Positions 26,267 through 34,340 of a stretch of 64,000 nucleotides of DNA are shown here, one piece after another. This stretch comes from Elusimicrobiota bacterium (lineage in GTDB: Bacteria > Elusimicrobiota > Elusimicrobia > UBA1565 > UBA9628): positions 23,244 to 87,243 of the forward strand of contig JACRDP010000007.1 in NCBI GenBank assembly GCA_016212855.1. Reading direction: 5' to 3'. The notes beneath the pieces are model-generated. The model saw nothing but the letters and a program-made list of their open reading frames with translations, was not told where the DNA came from and did no database searches. Both the position numbers and the translations under genes were made by a program. Position 1 is the stretch's first letter; each line of letters starts with the position of its first letter.

Positions 26267-27165
26267 TGACGCGTCTTCCCGCGCTCCTCTTGGCGGCCGT
26301 CTCGGCTTCGGCCGCGTCCCTGTCGCCCGTGACCGGACCGTCGGCGCGCACCGCCGCGGAGCTCGCGCGCCTGGAGGCGCAGGCCGCGTCGAGCCCGACG
26401 GCTCGACGCCTTTTTAGCGCGACCCGCCGCGTCCCGCGCCGCGAGGTGCGCGGGTCGGAGCTCGCCGACGCGATCGGCGTGCGCGGGGGCGCGGCGCCTG
26501 AGATCATCCTCGACGCGGCCCGCCTGCCCGAGACGACCGAGACCGACGCCGAGATCCTGCTCGTGCTCAACGCGGCGCGGGCCGAGCTCGCCTTTCCGAT
26601 CCCGGTCGTGGAGGCCGAGCAGGCGGCGTGGCAGAAGACGCTCCTGTTCTGCGTCGAGCGCGGCGCCGAGGACCCGGCGGGCTTCGGGGCGGTTTTGAAG
26701 CGCGCCGTGAATGAGCAAGGCTCCCGCAGCGAGTCGCTGGAGCGTTCCGCTTTACCGGCGCGCTCTCCGTGGGAGCTCTCCGAGACGCCGGCGCTGAAGC
26801 TGCCCGCCGGGGCGCTCGCCCGGGCGGGCCTGCTCCTGCACCTGCTCGACAAGGATCCGCAGCGTTTCTATTGGGCGGTCGAGGCGGGCACGCCCTGGCC
26901 GCGGGGCTCGGCGCGGTTGTCCGAGCTCGAGGATCTTTTCGCCCTGAGGGCCAAGGAGCTCGCCGCGCTCAAGACCCCGCCCGACGGCCTCTACGCCGTT
27001 CTCGGCGGGCGGCGCTATCCCGCGTCGCTGGCGCGCGCGGCCTTCCTTCTGCGTGGAACCGGAGAGCTCGAGCGCCTGCGCGAGTCGCTCGAGAACTACG
27101 ACGGAGTCGGCCTGGCCTCGGCGCGTATCGCGATCAACCGCTGGCGCCGCGCGACCGCGAAGTGA
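26266..27165 (+). CDS. exported protein of unknown function (299 aa)
   Basis: The start at 26266 (TGATG overlap with the DDAH stop) gives a signal peptide MTRLPALLLAAVSASAASL. The mature protein is helical, Ala/Glu/Arg-rich, with one cysteine and no motif I recognise. A central segment (EILLVLNAARAELAFPIPVVEAEQAAW) and a C-terminal one (ELERLRESLENYDGVGLASARIAINRW) look like packed helices. It sits between a cytoplasmic hydrolase and an rRNA methylase, whose GTG start overlaps its stop. Confidence 0.6.
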   Translation: MTRLPALLLAAVSASAASLSPVTGPSARTAAELARLEAQAASSPTARRLFSATRRVPRREVRGSELADAIGVRGGAAPEIILDAARLPETTETDAEILLVLNAARAELAFPIPVVEAEQAAWQKTLLFCVERGAEDPAGFGAVLKRAVNEQGSRSESLERSALPARSPWELSETPALKLPAGALARAGLLLHLLDKDPQRFYWAVEAGTPWPRGSARLSELEDLFALRAKELAALKTPPDGLYAVLGGRRYPASLARAAFLLRGTGELERLRESLENYDGVGLASARIAINRWRRATAK

Positions 27166-28115
27166 CTTTGCACCTCTGCCAGCCGGGCTACGAATCGTTT
27201 CTGATCAAGGAGCTCGGTTCCGTCGAAAAATCCGGTCCCGGCTGGGTGAGCGGACCCGACGCGAAGGGGGAGTCTTGCTTCGCGCACCTGTCCCTCAAGA
27301 ACACGGTCGAGGTCGAGGGGAAATCGCTCAACGCCTTGGCCGGGGCGATGGCCGATTATTTCACGACGTCCACCAAGGACGAGCGGTTCGAAGGACCGTG
27401 GCCTTTCTGCGTCGAGTCCGCCGGCGATCCCGGCTTGAATCGCCGCGCCAAAACCGCGGCCGAGGAATGCTTCAGCCGGATCAAAGGCCGTATGTCCCGC
27501 GTCGCCAAGCTGGCGGAGCAGGGCCGCCCGGGACCGGGCCCGGCGCGCGGATTCTTCGCCTATCTTCCGACCTTCGACAAGGCGTACGTCAGCCGCGAAG
27601 CCGTCGCCGGCGGACAGCGCCGCATGGGCGACGATCCGAACGCCCCGTCACGTTCCTATTTGAAGGCGGAGGAGGCTTACGGCATACTCGGAAAATCACC
27701 GCGGAGCGGTGAAGCGGTCGTCGATCTCGGCGCCGCGCCCGGAGGCTGGAGCTACAGCGCCGCCAAGCGCGGCGCGTCCGTCGTCGCCGTGGACAACGGG
27801 CCGTTAAAAGGCGGCGCCGTTTGCGCCGCGATCGTCCACCGCGCCGAGGACGCCTTTAAATTCGTTCCCGAGAAGACCGTCGACTGGCTCTTTTGCGACA
27901 TGGTGGAGGACCCCGACCGCATCGCCGATCTGCTCGGGCGATGGCTCGAGAACAAGTGGTGCCGCCGTTTCGTCGTGAACTTGAAATTCGGCCGCAATGA
28001 TCCCCTGCGCGTGCTCGCGCGAGCGGAGGAGTTCCGGCCGCGCTGTTCCCTTCTGCGCGTGAGGCATCTGTTTCACGACCGCGAAGAGCTGACGCTCGTC
28101 GGCGAGCTTACTTAA
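27162..28115 (+). CDS. rlmM: 23S rRNA C2498 ribose 2'-O-methyltransferase RlmM-like
   Basis: 317 residues from a GTG that overlaps the previous stop (GTGA). N-terminal THUMP-like part ([15 protein letters not shown]), then a FtsJ/RrmJ Rossmann methylase: SAM motif [11 protein letters not shown] near 190, acidic VAVDNGPL, catalytic-side FCDMVE, and VVNLKFG with the KDKE-type lysine. RlmM methylates a ribose in domain V of 23S rRNA using S-adenosylmethionine. Slightly shorter than the E. coli enzyme (366). The last eight bases overlap the convergent sensor kinase gene. TTG at 27168 is an alternative start. Confidence 0.82.
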   Translation: MTLHLCQPGYESFLIKELGSVEKSGPGWVSGPDAKGESCFAHLSLKNTVEVEGKSLNALAGAMADYFTTSTKDERFEGPWPFCVESAGDPGLNRRAKTAAEECFSRIKGRMSRVAKLAEQGRPGPGPARGFFAYLPTFDKAYVSREAVAGGQRRMGDDPNAPSRSYLKAEEAYGILGKSPRSGEAVVDLGAAPGGWSYSAAKRGASVVAVDNGPLKGGAVCAAIVHRAEDAFKFVPEKTVDWLFCDMVEDPDRIADLLGRWLENKWCRRFVVNLKFGRNDPLRVLARAEEFRPRCSLLRVRHLFHDREELTLVGELT

Positions 28116-30549
28116 GGGCGTCGGCGATCAGCGCGAGCTCGCTCTCGAGCTCGTCGAGCTCTTCGGACGCGGCCTTGCCGGCCTGCTCCAGACGCGCGCA
28201 CAGCAGCGGCAGGCGCCGGGCCCCGAGGGAGACGCTGGCGCCGGAGAGGGTGTGAGCGGCGCGCTTGAACGACTCGCCGTCGGGGTCATCGCGCATGACT
28301 TTCAATAGTCGGCGCGCATCCTGCAGGTATTCTTTTTTCCAGCGCGGCGCGGACGCGCCGACGAGCGCGGAGGCGCCGCGCAGGATGTCAGGGTCCACCG
28401 GAGCCGTCCAGTGCGCCAGCGCGGCGGCGACGTCGTCGAGCCGCACCGGCTTAGACAGGTAGTCGTCCATTCCCGCCGCGAGGCATTTCTCGCGGTCGTC
28501 CTTGAGAGCGTAGGCCGTCATCGCGACGACCGGCGTGCGCGCGCCGAGACCCTCGCGGCGGCGGAGCTCGATGGTCGCGGCGTAGCCGTCCAGGCCGGGC
28601 ATCGAGCAGTCCATGAAGACGAGGTCGTACGAGAAGCGCGAGAGCGCCTCGAGCGCGAGCGCCCCGTCCGCCGCGGAGTCGGCGGCGACTCCGAGGTGCG
28701 CGAGCATCTCGATGGCGATGTTCCGGTTGGCGTCGTTGTCCTCGACGACGAGAACGCGCAGGCGCGAAAATTCGGCGGCCGTCGCCGGGCGCCGCTCGTC
28801 CGCGCGCGGCGCGCCGTCCTCCGAGAGCGGCACGCGGAACCAAAAGCGCGAGCCGGAGCCGGGCGCGCTCTCGAGCCCGATTTCGCCCCCCATCATCTCA
28901 ATAAGCCGTCGGCTGATGGCCAGGCCGAGGCCCGTCCCGCCGTAGCGCCGCGTCGTCGACGCGTCGGCCTGGGTGAAGGGCTTAAAGAGCTTGCCGTGAA
29001 CCTTCGGCTCGATCCCGATGCCGGTGTCGGTCACCGCCACCGCGAGCGTGAGCGGTCCGGGTCCGCCCTCGGCGCGTGCCTCGAGCCGGACCTCGCCGCG
29101 CTCCGTGAACTTCAGGGCGTTGCCGAGCAGGTTGGACACCACCTGGCGCAGGCGCAGGGGGTCGGCGTGGAGGAACTCCGGGATCGAGTCGTCGAGCGTC
29201 ACCTTCAGCGCGAGGCCTTTGGCTTCGGCCTGGCCGCCGAAGAGCTCCGCCGTTTCGCGCAGCAGGCGGCGGCAGTCCGTGGGCAGCGGCTCGAGCGTCA
29301 TGCGGCCGGCCTCGATCTTGGACAGGTCGAGGAGCTGGTCGATGATCGTGGTGAGGGTGTCGACCGCCCTGTGCGCGACCTTGGCCCGCGAGCCATGCGG
29401 CTCCGGCAGGGGCTCGACGCTCATCAGCTCGCACATGCCGTGGATGGCGTTGAGCGGCGTGCGCATCTCGTGGCTGATGTTGGCCAGGAACTCGGATTTC
29501 GCGCGATCGGAGTCCTGCGCCGCGTCGCGGGCCACGCGCAGCTCCTCGCTGAGCCGGCGGTTCTCGGTGATGTCCTCGGCCAGGCCCGCGACGCGGAACA
29601 CGGCCCCGTTTTCGTCGCGTACCGGGAAGGCGCGGTCGCGGATCCAGCGCGTCTCGCCGTCCGGGCGGAGGATGCGGTAGGTCTCGTCGTAGTCGCCGCG
29701 CGCCTGCTTCGTCTTCGCCGCGTCGAGCACGCGGTCGTGGTCCTCGGGGTGCAGGGCCTCGAGCCAGGTCATCGGCGAGTCGTAGAGGCTGCGGCACGTG
29801 CGCCCCCAGACGAGCTCGTAGCCGGGGCTGACGTAGATGATCGTCTTCTTCTCGACGTCGGAGAGCCAGATGACCTCGCGAATGTTCTCGGCGACCTGGC
29901 GGAAGCGCTGCTCGCTTTCGCGCAGAGCTTCCTCCATGTTCTTGCGCTCGTGAATGTCGGTGTGCGAGCCGGACATGCGCAGGACCTTCCCGTCCGCGCC
30001 CCGCAGCACCGCTCCGCGGGCGAGGATCCAACGGTAGGAGCCGTCTTTGTGGCGCAGGCGGTGTTCCAGTTCGTAGACGGGTATGCGGCCGTCGTGGTAG
30101 TCGCCGACTTTTTCGCGCGCGCGGGGAAGGTCGTCGGGGTGGATCAGCTTTTCCCAGGCGGTGAAGTCGTTGGGGATCTTATCGTCCGCGTAGCCGAGCA
30201 TGGATTTGTAGCGCGGCGAGAAGTAAACCTTGTTCGTGACGACGTCCCAGTCCCACAGCCCGTCCTGGGAGCCGCCCACGGCGAGGACGAAGCGTTCGTG
30301 GCTGAGGCGCATGTCCTCGGCCACGCGCTCGCGCTCGTTCTCCGTGCGCCGGAGCTGGGCGCCGGCCAGGAGCACGAAGACCGACACCAGAAGGGCCTGG
30401 GAGACGCTCGCGACGACGGCCACGGTCACCAGGCTCGCCAGGCCCGCGCGCAGGACGAGCACGCAGACCACGGTGATGCTCAGGGGCGCCAGCACGACGA
30501 CGGGGAGCAGCCGGACGAGGAGAAGCCTGTTCGCGTTCGGGGCGGCCAT
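28108..30549 (-). CDS. membrane-bound hybrid sensor histidine kinase with receiver and HPt domains
   Basis: 813 residues. Two membrane segments at the N-terminus (about 8-30 and 33-62), a short coiled link, two PAS domains with PAC ends (about 80-210 and 210-335), HisKA with H360 in [15 protein letters not shown], an ATPase domain ([28 protein letters not shown]), a receiver with D647 in [10 protein letters not shown], and a C-terminal HPt with H766 in [13 protein letters not shown]. It therefore holds a whole phosphorelay in one chain and would hand phosphate to an external regulator. The signal is unknown; PAS domains may bind a redox cofactor or ligand. TAGAAT lies six bases from the start. 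Confidence 0.88.
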   Translation of the reverse strand: MAAPNANRLLLVRLLPVVVLAPLSITVVCVLVLRAGLASLVTVAVVASVSQALLVSVFVLLAGAQLRRTENERERVAEDMRLSHERFVLAVGGSQDGLWDWDVVTNKVYFSPRYKSMLGYADDKIPNDFTAWEKLIHPDDLPRAREKVGDYHDGRIPVYELEHRLRHKDGSYRWILARGAVLRGADGKVLRMSGSHTDIHERKNMEEALRESEQRFRQVAENIREVIWLSDVEKKTIIYVSPGYELVWGRTCRSLYDSPMTWLEALHPEDHDRVLDAAKTKQARGDYDETYRILRPDGETRWIRDRAFPVRDENGAVFRVAGLAEDITENRRLSEELRVARDAAQDSDRAKSEFLANISHEMRTPLNAIHGMCELMSVEPLPEPHGSRAKVAHRAVDTLTTIIDQLLDLSKIEAGRMTLEPLPTDCRRLLRETAELFGGQAEAKGLALKVTLDDSIPEFLHADPLRLRQVVSNLLGNALKFTERGEVRLEARAEGGPGPLTLAVAVTDTGIGIEPKVHGKLFKPFTQADASTTRRYGGTGLGLAISRRLIEMMGGEIGLESAPGSGSRFWFRVPLSEDGAPRADERRPATAAEFSRLRVLVVEDNDANRNIAIEMLAHLGVAADSAADGALALEALSRFSYDLVFMDCSMPGLDGYAATIELRRREGLGARTPVVAMTAYALKDDREKCLAAGMDDYLSKPVRLDDVAAALAHWTAPVDPDILRGASALVGASAPRWKKEYLQDARRLLKVMRDDPDGESFKRAAHTLSGASVSLGARRLPLLCARLEQAGKAASEELDELESELALIADALK

Positions 30550-30552
30550 GGG

Positions 30553-30581
30553 TTGATTCTACCAACTCAGGGGGCTATACT
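30553..30581 (+). promoter_or_regulatory. promoter TTGATT-17-TATACT, leaderless start
   Basis: -35 TTGATT at 30553-30558, 17-base spacer, -10 TATACT at 30576-30581, six bases before the ATG at 30588. Confidence 0.6.
30556..30561 (-). promoter_or_regulatory. -10 element (TAGAAT), leaderless start of the hybrid kinase
   Basis: TAGAAT ends six bases before the ATG at 30549. It lies within the 38-base gap shared with the divergent gene starting at 30588, overlapping that promoter's -35. Confidence 0.5.
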
Positions 30582-30587
30582 AAGTCC

Positions 30588-30953
30588 ATGATCTTGAGAC
30601 GATTCGTCCTCGCCCTGCTGACCCTCTCCTTCGCCGTCCCCGCCGCCCTCGTCCGCGCCCAGACGGAAATCGCGAGCGACGAGGACAAGCCCGCGCCCAA
30701 GACCAAGAAAAAGACTCCCGCCAAGAAGAAGGGCTTCGATTACGAGCGCTCCAAGTACAAGTCGAAGGAGCCGTCGCAGACGACGAACTACAAGTTCAAC
30801 GAGAAGGGCGAGCCGATCAGCGGCGAGAAGAAGAAGGCGCCCGCCAAGAAGAAGAAGCGCTCCGAGCCTCCTGAGGAGGATCCGCTCAAGCCCGAGGGCT
30901 GCGGCTCCGAAGACAACTGCGCCGAGAAGAAGTCCGAGGCCGACGCGCTCTAG
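30588..30953 (+). CDS. small exported Lys-rich protein (121 aa)
   Basis: Signal peptide in residues 1 to about 24 (ending LVRA), then a low-complexity, strongly basic tail with two KKK-T/A-PAKKK blocks (about 42-49 and 83-91) and an acidic end containing two cysteines (GCGSEDNCAEKK). It looks disordered; it may bind anionic polymers such as lipopolysaccharide, peptidoglycan or nucleic acid. It has its own good promoter and ends four bases into the convergent kinase gene. Function unknown. Confidence 0.6.
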   Translation: MILRRFVLALLTLSFAVPAALVRAQTEIASDEDKPAPKTKKKTPAKKKGFDYERSKYKSKEPSQTTNYKFNEKGEPISGEKKKAPAKKKKRSEPPEEDPLKPEGCGSEDNCAEKKSEADAL

Positions 30954-32506
30954 GCGGACGTGCCGTTCGGAAGGCGCGCGACGAAACGCGCGCCTTTTCC
31001 GGGCTCGCTCTCCGCGCGGATAGTCCCGCGGTGGGCGTCGACGATTCCCTTGCAGATGGCCAGGCCGAGGCCCGTTCCCGGCGTCTTGCGCGTGATCGCG
31101 TCGCCCGCCCGGTAGAACTTCTCGAATAGGCGGGGCAGGTCGGCCTTCGCGATGCCGGGTCCTTCGTCGGCGACGCTGAGCTCGAGATTCGTCCCGGCCC
31201 TGATTGCTGATAGAGCCACGCGCCCGCCCTCGGGCGTGTACTTGAGCGCGTTGCCCACGAGGTTTACGAACAGGCGATAGAGCTGCTCTTCGTCGCCGTG
31301 AATGGTCTCGGCGCCAGGCGAGATGGAGAGGACAAAGCGCGGCTTGGACTTGTGCTCCTTGAAAAGCCGCTCGACGCGGTCGAACAGCGCGGCGGTCTTC
31401 ACCGTGACGAGGTTCGTCTCGATCCCGCCGCTTTCGATGCGCGCGATGTCGAGGAAGTCGTTGACCATGTGGCCGAGCCGGGTCGCTTCGTCGAGAATGA
31501 TCTGGAGGTAGTGCCCGCGCTTGCTCGTGTCGAGCTCGTCGCCGAAGTCGCGTAAGGTCTCTGCGAAGCCGCGGATGGCGGTCAGCGGCGTGCGCAGCTC
31601 GTGGCTGACGAGCGCGGTGAACTCGGACTTCATGCGCTCGATCTGCTTGCGCTTGGTGATGTCCCGGTAGGAGCGCACGATCGCGAAAGCCTCGCCGGAG
31701 TCGTCTTTGAGCAAGGTGAACGTGCCTTCGATCGCGACCAAAGACCCGTCCTTGCGCACGCGCTCGGTTTCGACTCCGTTCTTGAACCCCTTGGCGTGAA
31801 CTTCGGCGATCACGTCGCGGATCTGCTCGACGCGCTCCGGCGGCACCAGGAACGCGCCGTGGCGTCCGAGGACCTCGTCGAGGCGCCATTGTAGGAGGTC
31901 TTCCGCGCCGGCGTTCCAGGTGAGGATCTTCTCGTGGAGATCGGTCACGAAGATCGCGTCCGCGGACTGATCGACGATCGCGGCGGAGATCTTCTGATGC
32001 TGGAGCGTCTGCTGGATCATACGCGCGTTGCGCAGATGCCGCGCGATCTCGACGAGCCCGCCCTCGCGCTCCGAATCCAAGGGCTCGGCCTTGACCCGGC
32101 CGAAGACGACGCCTCCGGTGACGATCGCGACCTCCGCGGTCAGGCGCAGCAGCGGCGCGGCCTCCCAGGACCGCAAGCCGTCCGTGGCCGTGACGATTTT
32201 GCGTTCGCCGAGGGCGCGCGTCAAAAGTTCGCGCTCCGTGGCGTGGGACGGCTCTCCGGCGAGGCGCTTGTCGGCGTGGCGATAGAAGGACACGGGCCGG
32301 CCGAGCTCGTCGGCGAAAAAGACCTCGACGGATTGGGCGCCCATCAGCGCCATCGCCGCGTGGCAGGCCTCGGGCAGGGCCGCGGCGAAGGGCTTGTCGC
32401 CGAACAAGGCGACGGACATCCGGTTGAGAAGCACCAGGCGCTGGTAGCGCTGGGTCATCAAATCCCGAGGGAGAACGGCGGGATCGGCTTGCGGGGAATC
32501 GCCCAT
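30950..32506 (-). CDS. soluble PAS sensor histidine kinase (518 aa)
   Basis: No membrane segment. Residues about 20-170 look like a GAF-type domain (ACHAAMALMGAQSVEVFFAD), about 175-290 a PAS/PAC (DQSADAIFVTDLHEKILTWN), then HisKA with H302 in FTALVSHELRTPLTA and the ATPase domain ([29 protein letters not shown]). No receiver is attached and no regulator gene adjoins. The stand-alone response regulator at 22278-22673 is a possible but unproven partner. TAGAAT lies eight bases before the ATG. Confidence 0.85.
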   Translation of the reverse strand: MGDSPQADPAVLPRDLMTQRYQRLVLLNRMSVALFGDKPFAAALPEACHAAMALMGAQSVEVFFADELGRPVSFYRHADKRLAGEPSHATERELLTRALGERKIVTATDGLRSWEAAPLLRLTAEVAIVTGGVVFGRVKAEPLDSEREGGLVEIARHLRNARMIQQTLQHQKISAAIVDQSADAIFVTDLHEKILTWNAGAEDLLQWRLDEVLGRHGAFLVPPERVEQIRDVIAEVHAKGFKNGVETERVRKDGSLVAIEGTFTLLKDDSGEAFAIVRSYRDITKRKQIERMKSEFTALVSHELRTPLTAIRGFAETLRDFGDELDTSKRGHYLQIILDEATRLGHMVNDFLDIARIESGGIETNLVTVKTAALFDRVERLFKEHKSKPRFVLSISPGAETIHGDEEQLYRLFVNLVGNALKYTPEGGRVALSAIRAGTNLELSVADEGPGIAKADLPRLFEKFYRAGDAITRKTPGTGLGLAICKGIVDAHRGTIRAESEPGKGARFVARLPNGTSA

Positions 32507-32540
32507 GGTCGGCTATTCTATATTATGATGGGCGCAGCGC

Positions 32541-32741
32541 ATGACGCACGACCACCTTCGCCGTCTTCTGCTTTTCGTCGCGATCCTGTCGTTACCGGCG
32601 CTGCTGATCAAGGGCGCGACGCCGGGACGGCTGATCCTGTTCGGCGTCGCCGGGCTGGGCTGGTACGGGCTGTCCCGCTATAAGGCCCACTCCCTCGACC
32701 GCGACCGCTTCATGGGCGGCAAACTCGGACGCGACCTTTAA
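32541..32741 (+). CDS. small membrane protein of unknown function (66 aa)
   Basis: Two hydrophobic segments (about 8-24, LLLFVAILSLPALLIKG, and 30-45, LILFGVAGLGWYGLSR) with a short basic C-terminus ending GGKLGRDL. Starts 34 bases from the divergent kinase and ends exactly where the convergent gene's stop begins (32742). Compact membrane proteins next to sensor kinases can modulate them, but that is speculation. Coding character is good for its size. Confidence 0.5.
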   Translation: MTHDHLRRLLLFVAILSLPALLIKGATPGRLILFGVAGLGWYGLSRYKAHSLDRDRFMGGKLGRDL

Positions 32742-33566
32742 TTACTGGAAGAACAACAGCTCGACGCCGAACTTGTACTCGGCGTCGTCGACCGGGACGA
32801 ACTTCTCCCCGATGATCTTCTTGCCCTGCTCGACGAGGAAGGCCTTGCGTTTCTCGAGCCGCAGGGCCAGATCCTCCCGCGTCTTCGCGATCAGGCCCAC
32901 GTAGCCGAGTTCGGGGCCCACGTAGACGAGCAGCCCATGCTCGCCGTTCTGAGCGACGCGCACGCCCGAGGCCGCGATCAGCCCCGCGTCGATGTCGTCG
33001 CCGGGCTTGAGCACGCGCAGCAGGGTCTCGTGCGCGGGCGCGTTCTCGGCCTTGGCGAGATAGAGGATCGAGTAGGTCGGCAGGAGGAACTCGAGGTTTA
33101 AGACCCGCACGGAGACCGGCGTCAGGCCGGCGATCACGAGCTCGGTCCGGATCTTCGCCATGTTCGCGCGCAGACCGGCGTCGTCCTTCGGGGGGAACTG
33201 CCGGGGCTCGGCCATGAAGGCCCGGATCACGCGCCCGTCGGACGTGTGGTAAGGCAGGCGGAACATGCCGTCCTTCAAGACGGGAGTTCCGGGCTGCACG
33301 CCCGCGTTGCGCAGAATCTCGGACCAGTACGCGGTCGCCTCGGCGAACTGCTCGGGGGTGTCGGCGTAGCCGTACAGCGTGTCCTTGCCCGCCTGGATGT
33401 GCATGTGGCTCTTGTCGATGACGTCGGCGGGACGCGAGGGGGGGGCGGCCGGCGCCGGAACCTCGACGGCCAGCTGGGCCGGGACGACGAAATTGAACGC
33501 GGGCAGGAGCTCGGCGGAGGCGGCGAGCGGCGACAGCAGGAGCGCGGCGAGAGAGAGTGTCTTCAT
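32742..33566 (-). CDS. exported protein of unknown function (274 aa)
   Basis: Signal peptide 1-18 (MKTLSLAALLLSPLAASA), a Pro/Ala-rich spacer (VEVPAPAAPPSRP), then a mixed alpha/beta domain (DVIDKSHMHIQAGKDTLYGYADTPEQFAE onward, split here for brevity) with no cysteine and no motif I can name. TAGAAT at 33573-33578 lies six bases before the ATG, so it has its own leaderless transcript. Confidence 0.55.
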   Translation of the reverse strand: MKTLSLAALLLSPLAASAELLPAFNFVVPAQLAVEVPAPAAPPSRPADVIDKSHMHIQAGKDTLYGYADTPEQFAEATAYWSEILRNAGVQPGTPVLKDGMFRLPYHTSDGRVIRAFMAEPRQFPPKDDAGLRANMAKIRTELVIAGLTPVSVRVLNLEFLLPTYSILYLAKAENAPAHETLLRVLKPGDDIDAGLIAASGVRVAQNGEHGLLVYVGPELGYVGLIAKTREDLALRLEKRKAFLVEQGKKIIGEKFVPVDDAEYKFGVELLFFQ

Positions 33567-33572
33567 GGCGCG

Positions 33573-33578
33573 ATTCTA
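33573..33578 (-). promoter_or_regulatory. -10 element (TAGAAT), leaderless start
   Basis: TAGAAT ends six bases before the ATG at 33566; no clear -35. Confidence 0.45.
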
Positions 33579-33637
33579 TCACAACGCGGCGCGGCGCTTG
33601 TTGAGAAACCGCGCCGGATCGAGGTCTTTTATTGGGG

Positions 33638-33643
33638 TATCAT
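33638..33643 (+). promoter_or_regulatory. -10 element (TATCAT), leaderless start
   Basis: TATCAT ends six bases before the ATG at 33650. The GGAGG between them is one base from the ATG, too close for a normal Shine-Dalgarno. Confidence 0.45.
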
Positions 33644-33649
33644 GGAGGC

Positions 33650-34150
33650 ATGGACTGGTCTCCCTTCGTCGTCTGCCCTCCCGAGGAACGTGCGCCGTCC
33701 GCGCGCGGCATGGGCGGCCCCGACGGCCTCGGCGACCGCCTGCGCACCGCGGCCTTCGCGGAGCGCCAGGCGTTCGCGGCGTTCATGTGGGCGGCGGAGA
33801 ATATCCCCGACGCCTCGAACGAGCTGCGCGACGTCTGGCGCCGCATCGGGCTCGAAGAGAAGAAGCATCTCGACATGCTCCTGGGCCGTATGAAAGAACT
33901 CTCTGTTGAGGTCGCCGCGCGGCCTGTCTCCGACCGCCTTTGGCGCGGCTTGAGTTCCTGCGTGACCGTGGCAGAATTCTCCGCGCTGATGCGCGAGGCG
34001 GAGGCTCGCGGGCAGGCCGCGGAAGAGACCTTCCGACGCGCCCTCGCCGACCGCGACCCAGTCACGGCGGCCATTTTCGGCTCGATCGCCGACGACGAGG
34101 CTGAACACCTCGCCTTGGCCGACCGGTTGTCGGTCCACCGCGCACCTTAA
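33650..34150 (+). CDS. ferritin-like diiron protein (166 aa)
   Basis: Helical protein with carboxylate/histidine pairs placed as in ferritin-like four-helix bundles: AERQAF near residue 40, LEEKKHLDML near 75 (ExxH) and DDEAEHLALA near 150 (ExxH). These would bind two irons, as in DUF455 or rubrerythrin-type proteins that reduce peroxide or oxidise substrates. One cysteine pair is absent, so there is no rubredoxin domain. The ATG at 33650 is preferred to an upstream TTG at 33632 because of the -10 hexamer at 33638. Exact enzyme role unknown. Confidence 0.6.
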   Translation: MDWSPFVVCPPEERAPSARGMGGPDGLGDRLRTAAFAERQAFAAFMWAAENIPDASNELRDVWRRIGLEEKKHLDMLLGRMKELSVEVAARPVSDRLWRGLSSCVTVAEFSALMREAEARGQAAEETFRRALADRDPVTAAIFGSIADDEAEHLALADRLSVHRAP

Positions 34151-34185
34151 CGCGCACGGTCCTTCGTTTTAAATAAAAAAATATA

Positions 34186-34241
34186 TATTTTATATGCCTT
34201 ATTCACTTTCGGCGCCGAAAGTGAATAAGGCATATAAAATA
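34186..34241. repeat. 56-bp perfect palindrome in an AT-rich island
   Basis: Two 28-base arms meet without a loop at GGC|GCC (34213/34214); after one mismatch the match continues a few bases into AT repeats. The core is GC-balanced, the outer part is TATA-like, and the 34170-34255 stretch is far richer in A+T than the rest. It fills the gap between two plus-strand genes. It may be a bidirectional terminator, a protein-binding or resolution site, or the fused ends of a lost element. No gene is visible in 34151-34340. Confidence 0.85.
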
Positions 34242-34328
34242 AATATAATTTTTATGAAAACGTGGGATATTCGTCGGTCCTAGCAGAGGCTGGGTCCTCC
34301 GGCCCGTGCGTCAGGCCTCATTTCGGCA

Positions 34329-34334
34329 TAAACT
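34329..34334 (+). promoter_or_regulatory. -10 element (TAAACT), leaderless start
   Basis: TAAACT ends six bases before the ATG at 34341; no Shine-Dalgarno. Confidence 0.4.
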
Positions 34335-34340
34335 GATGCT

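Noticed and set aside
28411..30591. Plus-strand open frame of about 725 codons opposite the hybrid kinase
   Set aside because: Shadow of the kinase; repeated Arg/Val/Asp composition and no motif.
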